Assembly (NCBI GenBank): GCA_016874895.1
Contig: VGSX01000220.1
Span: forward strand, 1 to 6,235
DNA: 6,235 bases
Source of the DNA: Deltaproteobacteria bacterium
Lineage (GTDB): Bacteria; Desulfobacterota; Desulfobaccia; Desulfobaccales; Desulfobaccaceae
Direction of reading: 5' to 3'
Positions 1-5,817 of the stretch are shown here, in pieces. Within the stretch, counting starts at the first letter, position 1. Each line of letters begins with the position of its first letter. The notes beneath the pieces were generated by a model. It was not told the DNA's origin. It did not search any database and saw nothing but the letters and a program-made list of their open reading frames with translations. The position numbers and the translations under genes were made by a program.

Positions 1-234
1 CGGGATCTGTTCAAACCCCTGGTGGATGAACTCCTCTACCGCGACACCTACCTCCTCCTGGCCGACTACCGGTCCTATGTAGACCGGCAGGAGGAAGTGG
101 ACCACATCTTCCGAGACCAGCCGCGCTGGACCCGCATGTCCATCCTGAATGCAGCCCGCATGGGAAAATTCTCCTCGGACCGGTCCATTCGGGAATACTG
201 CGACACAATCTGGCGGGTTAAGGCCCTCGCTTAG
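1..234 (+). CDS. glgP: Glycogen/starch/alpha-glucan phosphorylase, C-terminal end (5' truncated by window)
   Basis: The frame is open from base 1 and ends with TAG at 232-234, giving the last 77 residues of a protein that begins outside the window. Established knowledge: glycogen phosphorylase (GT35, pyridoxal-phosphate dependent, cytoplasmic) releases glucose-1-phosphate from alpha-1,4-glucans. The visible tail carries the family's C-terminal signature: LADYRSYVDRQEEVD, then a WTRMSILNAARMGKFSSDR stretch followed by SIREYCDTIW. It closely resembles the end of E. coli GlgP/MalP, including the near-terminal FSSDRSIR element. The catalytic and PLP-binding parts lie upstream and cannot be checked. 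A GTG at 22-24 is in frame but is an internal codon, not the start. Only 23 nt separate the stop from the next gene on the same strand, and no terminator is visible, so co-transcription with the ferredoxin and AOR-family genes is likely. Confidence 0.93.
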   Translation, partial: RDLFKPLVDELLYRDTYLLLADYRSYVDRQEEVDHIFRDQPRWTRMSILNAARMGKFSSDRSIREYCDTIWRVKALA

Positions 235-257
235 CATTTCAGGTTGAGGAGTATATC

Positions 258-701
258 ATGAAAATTCTCACCACCCCGCGCCTGGGAAGGTGCATCGGCT
301 GCCATTCCTGCTCCCTGGCCTGCGCCCGTTTGGTGCATAAACGCCTTTCCTGGGACATGGCCGGGATCCGCATCGGCTCCGCCGGAGGCCTGTCCACCGG
401 CTTCGAGGCCCGCACCTGCCTGGCCTGCAACCCGGCACCCTGCGCTACAGCCTGCCCCACCGGGGCTTATGCCCAGCGCCGGGGGGGCGGGGTCATCGTC
501 CGCAAGAACCTGTGCATCAGGTGCGGTCTATGTGCCCCGGCCTGCCCGGTGGGAGCCATTTACCTGGATCCCACCGGGGAACCCTTTGTCTGCCTGCACT
601 GCGGCCGGTGCGTACCCTATTGCCCCCATGACTGCCTGGAAATGAAGGACGTCGGCCCCGGCTCGCCTGAGAGTGCCGACCTCAAGGAGGTGTCGTCATG
701 A
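258..701 (+). CDS. Four-cluster [4Fe-4S] polyferredoxin subunit (HycB/AorA-like), partner of the AOR-family protein
   Basis: A 147-residue cytoplasmic protein with no signal peptide or membrane segment. Four cysteine quartets are visible: C12/15/18/22, C54/57/62/66, C86/89/92/96 and C112/115/118/122. Quartets one, three and four have CX2CX2CX3C spacing; the second is CX2CX4CX3C. C126 is a spare seventeenth cysteine. Most quartets end in the typical C-P (CPTGA, CPVGA, CPHD). This is the layout of HycB/DmsB-like electron-transfer subunits, and of the small subunits paired with tungsten aldehyde oxidoreductases such as AorA of Aromatoleum. The likely role is to carry electrons between the neighbouring oxidoreductase and an unknown acceptor. 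The start is ATG 258 with GAGGA at 246-250, seven bases upstream. The stop overlaps the next start in ATGA (698-701), so translation is probably coupled. A seven-G run at 481-487 does not break the frame. The exact physiological partner is inferred. Confidence 0.9.
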   Translation: MKILTTPRLGRCIGCHSCSLACARLVHKRLSWDMAGIRIGSAGGLSTGFEARTCLACNPAPCATACPTGAYAQRRGGGVIVRKNLCIRCGLCAPACPVGAIYLDPTGEPFVCLHCGRCVPYCPHDCLEMKDVGPGSPESADLKEVSS

Positions 702-2446
702 TCCGGGATTATTTCCGAGTGCTGGTTGTGGACCTGGCCTCCGGCAAGGGCAAGGTGGAGAACCTCCCCGGGCGGGATGAGGTGGCCGGCGGCAGCGGCC
801 TGGGGGCCCTGCTCTTCACTAAGTACGGCCAGGTCAATAGTCCCTGGGACGCCCCGGAGCAGCCCCTGATTTTTGCCATCGGGCCGCTCACCGGTTACTT
901 TCCCCTGATGAGCAAAACGGTGGCGGCCTTTAAGTCGCCCTACCATGACCAGTACGCCGAAAGCCACGCCGGGGGACGCTCGGCCCTGGCCCTGAAGTTC
1001 TGCGACCTGGACGCCCTGGTGATCACCGGTCAGGCTTCCCGCCCCAGCGCCCTGGTGATAGGCTCCCGCCACCTGGAATTAAAGGATGTTTCTTATCTCT
1101 GGGGGCTGGATGTGTATGAAAGCGGCAAAATGTTGCGCCGCATGTTGAAAGGCTCGGGGCACCGGAGTATTATGCGCATCGGTCCGGCGGGGGAGCGCCG
1201 TAGTCCCATGGCCGGCATCAACGTGGACTCCTATCGGCATTTCGGCCGTCTCGGGGGCGGCGGCGTCATGGGAGCGAAAAACCTCAAGGCGGTCGTTTTC
1301 ATCGGGGATGGCAATTTCCCCCTCATGGAGGGGAAAGACTATCCCAAGCTCTTTGAGGCGGTGCACCAGAAGCTCACCGCCACGGACATGATGCAGAAAT
1401 ATCACAATCTGGGCACCCCGGTGAACGTCATGGTCCTTAACGAACTCAAGGCCCTGCCCTGGCGCAACCTCCAGGCCACCACCGACCCGGAGGCCACCGG
1501 CATCTCCGGGGAGCGCTTCGCTGAAGTGGCTCTGCTGCGCAACCACGCCTGCGCCGGCTGCCCGGTGGGCTGCATCCACATCGGCTTTTCCCGGGAGAAA
1601 TTCCATGCCGATTACCGCTACTTTTATCGGCAGGTGTCCTATGACCATGAACCCATTTTCGCGGCCGGCTCCATGCTGGGGGTGACCGACTGCTTTGCCG
1701 TCCTGGACCTCCTGGATGTGACGGAGCAGATGGGTCTGGACGTCATGAGCGCCGGGGTTGCCCTGGCCTGGGCTACGGAGGCCCTGGAAAAGGGAGTTAT
1801 TAGCGAAAATGACACCCTCCTGCCCCTGAAGTTCGGCCACCACGAGGTGTATGAAGAGGCGCTGCGCCATCTGGCCTACGGCGTCAACGATTTTTACCGC
1901 CTCCTGGCCCAGGGGACCCTCAAAGCTGCGGCCCACTATGGGGGCCAGGACTTCGCCTGCGTCCTGGGCCAGGAAATGGCCGGCTACGCCACCGGTGAAG
2001 TCTTCCTGGCCTCCCAGGCCCTGGGTTTCCGGCATTCTCACCTGGACGCCGCCGGTTACGCCTATGACCAGAAACACTACGACAAGGACATAGGGAAGGC
2101 CCTGGCCTTCCTGGAGAAGGATGAGGCCAGTCGGGCCTTCCTCACCTCTCTGGTGGCCTGCCTTTTTGCCCGGGGAGTCTATACCGACGAGTTGGTGGCG
2201 GAGTGCCTGCAGGTAGTGGGATACCAGGCCCTGGCCGACAATATGGGGGCAGTGGCGCGGCATATCCAGAAACTGCGCTGGCAGACCCGCCTGGCCACGG
2301 GTTTCAACCCCGCCGGCGTCACCATCCCCAGGCGCTTTACCGAGATAACCACCTTTAAAGGCCCCCTCGATGCCGAATATCTCCGGGCCCTGAAGGACGC
2401 CTACGCCCGGCGCATCCTGGAATTGGGCTCCCCGGAACCGGATTAA
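698..2446 (+). CDS. Aldehyde ferredoxin oxidoreductase family protein (tungsten/molybdenum bis-pterin enzyme), divergent type
   Basis: The 582-residue length is close to the roughly 605 of Pyrococcus AOR. The N-terminal domain contains IGPLTG (61-66), FKSP (78-81), IGPAGE (161-166) and the hallmark GRLGGGGVMGAKNLKAV (183-199). The single [4Fe-4S] cluster ligands are C285/C288/C292 (CAGCPVGC) plus C488, nearly the same numbering as Pyrococcus C288/291/295/494. By my hand alignment, E318 and H446 match the Pyrococcus active-site residues E313 and H448. The family oxidises aldehydes to carboxylates, or reduces acids, using low-potential electron carriers in the cytoplasm. Oddities: the two DxxGL(C/D) pterin motifs read EQMGLD (343-348) and TSLVAC (483-488), and the usual YDPRG loop is replaced by YATGEV (430-435). 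Substrate is unknown: candidates are glyceraldehyde-3-phosphate, other aldehydes, or a BamB-like role on an acyl-CoA ester. AAGGAGG at 684-690 is a strong ribosome site for ATG 698. Family assignment is firm; specificity is not. Confidence 0.93.
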   Translation: MIRDYFRVLVVDLASGKGKVENLPGRDEVAGGSGLGALLFTKYGQVNSPWDAPEQPLIFAIGPLTGYFPLMSKTVAAFKSPYHDQYAESHAGGRSALALKFCDLDALVITGQASRPSALVIGSRHLELKDVSYLWGLDVYESGKMLRRMLKGSGHRSIMRIGPAGERRSPMAGINVDSYRHFGRLGGGGVMGAKNLKAVVFIGDGNFPLMEGKDYPKLFEAVHQKLTATDMMQKYHNLGTPVNVMVLNELKALPWRNLQATTDPEATGISGERFAEVALLRNHACAGCPVGCIHIGFSREKFHADYRYFYRQVSYDHEPIFAAGSMLGVTDCFAVLDLLDVTEQMGLDVMSAGVALAWATEALEKGVISENDTLLPLKFGHHEVYEEALRHLAYGVNDFYRLLAQGTLKAAAHYGGQDFACVLGQEMAGYATGEVFLASQALGFRHSHLDAAGYAYDQKHYDKDIGKALAFLEKDEASRAFLTSLVACLFARGVYTDELVAECLQVVGYQALADNMGAVARHIQKLRWQTRLATGFNPAGVTIPRRFTEITTFKGPLDAEYLRALKDAYARRILELGSPEPD

Positions 2447-2714
2447 AGAGTCATAGCCGATTGGGGCTGGGCGCCCCTTCCTACGATGGCCCTCAGCCTG
2501 AAAGGGAGAGGAATGTTCAAAGTTCCCCCTTGAGCACCAAGGCTGCCCTTTCAGTGTACCTGCAAAGGCCCGCCCCACTTTTTCCATTACAGGTTAATCA
2601 ACCATTGATTAACTTTTCGGTTATCTTTAAAAAAATCTTTCAAACATCGCCTGAGGGTTTCGTGTCTGAAACAGATGACTTACGCTTCCGGCCCAAACAA
2701 GGTCACGGGCTGAG
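2447..2714. other. Convergent intergenic region with several small hairpins
   Basis: This gap separates the ends of the AOR-family gene (plus strand) and lptF (minus strand). I see no supportable gene in it. Seen in sequence: GGGGC/GCCCC with a 5-nt loop (2463-2477), CCTTG/CAAGG with a 5-nt loop (2528-2542), the perfect inverted repeat at 2593-2613 (listed separately), and GTTTC/GAAAC with a 6-nt loop (2657-2672). A run of seven A at 2629-2635 reads as seven U in a minus-strand transcript, but it lies 21 nt past the last hairpin, so it is not a textbook intrinsic terminator. The stretch around 2585-2660 is clearly more AT-rich than the flanking genes. Confidence 0.6.
2593..2617 (+). terminator. 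Perfect 9-bp inverted repeat followed by TTTT, possible terminator between convergent genes
   Basis: GTTAATCAA (2593-2601), a CCA loop, then TTGATTAAC (2605-2613), followed by TTTT at 2614-2617. The stem can be extended by G-T and A-T pairs outside it. It lies about 147 nt past the AOR-family stop and about 100 nt past the lptF stop. A plus-strand transcript would have a short U tract after the hairpin; a minus-strand transcript would not. The stem is AT-rich and therefore weak for an intrinsic terminator, so an operator-like palindrome bound by a dimeric regulator is the alternative. No promoter is evident beside it. Confidence 0.35.
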
Positions 2715-3926
2715 CTATTCCTTTATGTTGGGCCCGCTCCTCCATGATCCCTCCCAAACCGCGATGGGGAGGTCGCGCAAGGAGCGGCGCCAGAGAAAAC
2801 CCGCTATGCCGGCAAACACCAGATTCGGCAGCCAGGGAGCGAAGGCCGGCGGTATCATGGCATGGTTGCCCAAACGCCAGGCGATGGTGAGCAGCAGATA
2901 ATAAAGCAGGAAGATGCCCAGGCCCAGGATGAGCCCGAAGGCTCGACCGCGCACCTGAGTTGAGATGCCCAGTGGCATTGCGGTCAAGACCATGATGGTG
3001 ACGCCCAAAGGAAGTGAAAACCGCCGGTTGATTTCTATGAGTAATTTGTTATGTTCCAGGGTCCCGGGCTGGTGTTGGCGCAGGGCCAGCCGGAGTTCGG
3101 ACAGGTACATTTCTTCTTCGGATTTCGGCCTGGGAGCGAATTGGAACAGCTCCAGGGGGAGCTGGTAGATGTCGAATTCCACACTGTGGAAGGAGGAAGC
3201 ATCCTCACTGAGACGCAAGACCCGGCCCTGAAATAACTGCAACACCAGACGCTCGGATTTAGGGTCGAACAGCAGTCTGGCTCTGTCTGCGGTTATAACA
3301 TTCGGGACCTCCTGGTCGCGATCGTCTGAGAGGAAAACTCCTTGCAGGAGCTCTCCCGAGGCGGTGACATTATTGACGAAGAGAACCACCCGATCGAAGT
3401 CATTGTTGAACACCTGCTCCCTGATTCCCAGATCAGCCCGGCGTTTAGTGACGTCCAATAACAATTGGCGCATTTCCTGATTGCCCCACGGGGTGGCATA
3501 GAGGGAAAAAAAGAGGGTTACACCGGTTATCAGAAAACTAAACCCAATTATGGGCGGCAGGAGCTGCAGGGCGCTGAGACCACTGGTTTTCAGGGCCATG
3601 ATTTCATTATCATTGGAAAGGCGCAGGAACGTGATCAGCACCGCGATCATCCCTGCCATGGGCACTGTGAAAAGCAGCAGATAGGGCAAGAGCAGCAGAC
3701 AGAATTTTCCTATATCGGCCAGACCGACGCCCTTGGTGATGATCAACTGCATTACCCTGGTGATGCGGCCCATGAAGACGATAACCGTGATGGCTAACAG
3801 GCTGACGGCAAAGATACTCCAGCACTCCCACCACAGGTAGCGGTATAAGATAAAGGGCTGCGTCCGCCGGGAAGTGGCGGAGCGGGGCGGGTTCAGCGGT
3901 TGGTAATGAGGAGCTGATTTTTCCAT
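2715..3926 (-). CDS. lptF: LPS export ABC transporter permease LptF (YjgP/YjgQ family)
   Basis: A 403-residue inner-membrane protein, slightly longer than E. coli LptF at about 366. Three N-terminal membrane segments (about 34-53, 75-100, 120-143) are followed by a soluble periplasmic region (about 150-290, the expected beta-jellyroll) and three C-terminal segments (about 303-320, 330-350, 363-380). The cytoplasmic coupling helix RLSNDNEIMALKTSGLS (102-118) is the strongest family signature; in the family it contacts the ATPase LptB. LptF and LptG together extract LPS from the inner membrane and pass it to the LptC/LptA bridge. ITKGVGLADI (63-72) and the N-terminal layout resemble LptF more than LptG. 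ATG 3926 is the only start codon before the first membrane segment. It has no clear ribosome site and lies 34 nt inside the upstream glycosyltransferase gene, so translational coupling is likely. No lptG follows; the next gene is convergent. Confidence 0.92.
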   Translation of the reverse strand: MEKSAPHYQPLNPPRSATSRRTQPFILYRYLWWECWSIFAVSLLAITVIVFMGRITRVMQLIITKGVGLADIGKFCLLLLPYLLLFTVPMAGMIAVLITFLRLSNDNEIMALKTSGLSALQLLPPIIGFSFLITGVTLFFSLYATPWGNQEMRQLLLDVTKRRADLGIREQVFNNDFDRVVLFVNNVTASGELLQGVFLSDDRDQEVPNVITADRARLLFDPKSERLVLQLFQGRVLRLSEDASSFHSVEFDIYQLPLELFQFAPRPKSEEEMYLSELRLALRQHQPGTLEHNKLLIEINRRFSLPLGVTIMVLTAMPLGISTQVRGRAFGLILGLGIFLLYYLLLTIAWRLGNHAMIPPAFAPWLPNLVFAGIAGFLWRRSLRDLPIAVWEGSWRSGPNIKE

Positions 3927-5554
3927 TGGGTCAGTATAGTGATTGGATCTTTTGAAATTTCTTGAAATATTTTCAGTTTCTTCTTATCGACAAGGACAAA
4001 GAAATGAGGGTGCTGGCGCAACAGTTCGCGCAATTGCTCTTCTCTGGTAAAGTAATAGGGATTATCCGGGCGTTGGGAAAGGCCGAAATCTAATTCCCCC
4101 CGTATACGGAAAAGATGAAACGGCTGGCGGGCATAGAAGGAGATACCCTGGGAATACAGATGAAATCCCACCAGAGCGCTATCGTCGCTCCAGCGGGCCT
4201 GGATGGCCTGTGCCATGGATCTGGGTGAGCGGACCTCGGCCACCCGCTCTATGCCCAGCAGCAACAGCAGATTGAGGCCCACGGCCCCGGCCAGTAAAAG
4301 GCGGCCTTGATTCACGGGGGAGAGGAGTCTCGCGGAAAGGAGAAGCGGCAAGCCGGCCAAGGCCGTCATATATGCCAGGGGATAAGGCGCAAGAAAGGCA
4401 AGTCTGTCCCAGAGCAGGGGGAAGAAAACCGCGCTGATCACAAGGCCCATGACCAGAAGGAGAGCCAGAGAGCACCAAACCCGCAGGCTCCAGGCCCAGA
4501 CGGGACTATCGTCTCGAGATCCTTGCATCTCCTGGGTCGCCAGGGCCCACCCCACCAGGATGGCCACCGGGGGCAGGGCCGGGAGCAGATAGGGAAAAAG
4601 CTTGGCCCGGGCCAAGGAGAAAAAGACAAAGACGACTCCGAACCACAGGATAAGGAAAAGGCGATCCTGCCGGGTCTGGACGGACGACCGCTCCGAGCCC
4701 AACCGCCCCCAGGCCCAGGGCAGGAGAAATATCCAGGGCAAAAAACTTGCCACCAGGACCCCGGCGTAGAAATAAAAAGGTTGTCCGGCATGAATCCGGG
4801 GCGTCAGAAACCGCTCCAGGTGTTCCTGCCAGAAAAAATAATGCCAAAAATCAGGGTTGGTTAAGGCCACCAGAATATACCAGGGGAACACCACCACGGC
4901 AAAAATCAGGACGCCGCCGGGATGCCAGAGTCGGAAAAAGCCCCAAAAATCCCTGCGGATCAGGAACCAGGTCGAAAAGATCAGGCCCGGCAGGACCACC
5001 GCCACCGGTCCTTTGGCCAGGACCGCCAGGGCCAGGGTCAGATAGGCCCAGGGGAGATAGCGGCGCTCCTGATTCCGGACGGCAAGATAGGTCAGCCCAA
5101 TGCCCCAGGTCAGAAAACAGGTGAGGGTCATATCCAGAATAAGCAGCCGACCCAGAATAAAATAACCCGAACTGGTGGCCGTTACCATGCCGGCCAGAAA
5201 AGCTGCCCAGGGACCTGCAAGCTTATTGACCAACCAATAGACGGCCAGAACGCCGCCCATGGCGCTCAGGGCTGGGATAAAACGGGCCGCCCACTCGTTT
5301 AAGCCCCCCAAAGCCAGACTGAAAGCAGTGAGCCAGTAAACCAAAGGGGGTTTTTCCAGGTAGGGCAGAAAATTGAGATGGGGCGTCACAAAATCGCCCA
5401 GTACGAGCATTTCCCGGGCTATTTCGGCATACCGGCCCTCATCCGGGTCCATGAGGCCGGGAACCCCTAAACGGAAGAAAAACAGGAAGCCGGTAACTCC
5501 CATGAGCAAGAAAAAGGAAAGGTTGATTTTTTGAGGAATTCGGGGTTGATTCAT
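3893..5554 (-). CDS. ArnT/PMT-like polytopic glycosyltransferase (GT83-type, lipid-linked sugar donor)
   Basis: A protein of 553 residues from ATG 5554, close to ArnT's usual 550. It has many membrane segments, the first at about residues 12-28, and a soluble C-terminal part from about residue 440. The first periplasmic loop carries the family motif DPDEGRYAEIAREM (36-49, with D38-E39) and YLEKPPLVYW (65-74, with E67-K68). D141 (LILDMTL) and H245 (WQEHLERF) match, from memory, acidic and metal-binding positions in ArnT. LAKGP (179-183) is also typical. Such enzymes move a sugar from undecaprenyl phosphate onto lipid A or another envelope acceptor on the periplasmic side. The sugar and acceptor here are unknown; true lipid A aminoarabinose transfer is not supported because no other arn genes are visible. 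In-frame upstream starts exist at ATG 5614 (573 aa) and TTG 5623 (576 aa). None of the three has a good ribosome site; 5554 was chosen for family length and the AT-rich DNA above it. Confidence 0.85.
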   Translation of the reverse strand: MNQPRIPQKINLSFFLLMGVTGFLFFFRLGVPGLMDPDEGRYAEIAREMLVLGDFVTPHLNFLPYLEKPPLVYWLTAFSLALGGLNEWAARFIPALSAMGGVLAVYWLVNKLAGPWAAFLAGMVTATSSGYFILGRLLILDMTLTCFLTWGIGLTYLAVRNQERRYLPWAYLTLALAVLAKGPVAVVLPGLIFSTWFLIRRDFWGFFRLWHPGGVLIFAVVVFPWYILVALTNPDFWHYFFWQEHLERFLTPRIHAGQPFYFYAGVLVASFLPWIFLLPWAWGRLGSERSSVQTRQDRLFLILWFGVVFVFFSLARAKLFPYLLPALPPVAILVGWALATQEMQGSRDDSPVWAWSLRVWCSLALLLVMGLVISAVFFPLLWDRLAFLAPYPLAYMTALAGLPLLLSARLLSPVNQGRLLLAGAVGLNLLLLLGIERVAEVRSPRSMAQAIQARWSDDSALVGFHLYSQGISFYARQPFHLFRIRGELDFGLSQRPDNPYYFTREEQLRELLRQHPHFFVLVDKKKLKIFQEISKDPITILTQWKNQLLITNR

Positions 5555-5727
5555 AAAAAAATCAGACAGCTTTTTTGTAACACAGCGAATTCTCAGGCAA
5601 AACTCAGGTTTCATGTTTTGCAAATCTGGGAAAACGATTAGTCTAATAAATACATTAGGTTAAGGTCATTCACTTCGTTCAGGACGGCTAAAAAGGCTAT
5701 TTTACCGAGAGCTCAATCCAAAAAGTT

Positions 5728-5733
5728 ATTATA
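5728..5733 (-). promoter_or_regulatory. Possible -10 box (TATAAT) for the glycosyltransferase-lptF unit
   Basis: Read on the minus strand, these bases are a perfect TATAAT, 174 nt before the first base of ATG 5554 and 114 nt before that of ATG 5614. No convincing TTGACA-like -35 is found at 16-18 nt spacing, where the sequence is AGCTAC or similar. In AT-rich DNA a chance match is quite possible. Confidence 0.25.
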
Positions 5734-5772
5734 TCATAAAGGGATGCCTGGTAGCTTTAATTATCTGTCAGA

Positions 5773-5804
5773 GGGGAGTATTCCCCCGCCGGAGGAATAT
5801 TTCC
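5773..5804 (+). promoter_or_regulatory. Overlapping, mutually exclusive hairpins in the leader of the PAS-domain gene
   Basis: Three small inverted repeats share sequence: GGGGA/TCCCC with loop GTAT (5773-5786), ATTCC/GGAAT (5780-5798, extendable by two more C-G pairs around a bulged A), and GGAA/TTCC with loop TAT (5794-5804). The second would pair most of the purine-rich GGAGGA at 5791-5796. The likelier ribosome site, AAAGAGG (5805-5811, six bases before ATG 5818), lies just outside. The layout resembles an alternative-structure leader, but the stems are short and no ligand-binding domain is visible. Confidence 0.25.
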
Positions 5805-5817
5805 AAAGAGGCTTGCC

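Larger units (their letters stand above)
5555..5817. other. Divergent AT-rich intergenic/promoter region
   Basis: This region lies between the divergently transcribed glycosyltransferase (minus) and the PAS-domain gene (plus), so promoters for both are expected here. If the glycosyltransferase starts at 5614 or 5623, the left part becomes coding. Its base composition is much more AT-rich than the genes. Visible elements are a TATAAT on the minus strand, a GGCTA direct repeat spaced by four A (about 5687-5699), and overlapping small hairpins at 5773-5804. No RNA gene or small ORF with a credible ribosome site was recognised. Confidence 0.55.

Noticed and set aside
22..234. A short independent gene starting at GTG 22
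   Set aside because: The frame is open to base 1 and the sequence is the known C-terminal end of glycogen phosphorylase, so the gene begins outside the window.
479..488. G-rich run in the ferredoxin gene as a possible frameshift site
   Set aside because: The frame is continuous through it, with correctly spaced cysteine quartets on both sides.
2463..2477. GGGGC/GCCCC hairpin 16 nt after the AOR-family stop as a strong terminator
   Set aside because: The stem is only five pairs and is followed by TTCCTACG, not a U tract. It is mentioned in the intergenic entry but not called as a terminator.
1079..2587. A 502-codon open frame on the minus strand opposite the AOR-family gene
   Set aside because: It is an antisense frame held open by GC-rich codon usage. 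It resembles no family I know, has repetitive Gly/Gln/His-rich content, and lies over a gene with clear family motifs.
2461..2901. A 146-codon plus-strand frame across the convergent gap into lptF
   Set aside because: It starts at TTG without a ribosome site, is partly antisense to lptF, and has no domain-like sequence.
4307..4864. A 185-codon plus-strand frame opposite the glycosyltransferase
   Set aside because: It is highly polar, rich in Gly/Gln/Lys/Arg, and mirrors the hydrophobic codons of the membrane protein on the other strand, so it is a shadow.
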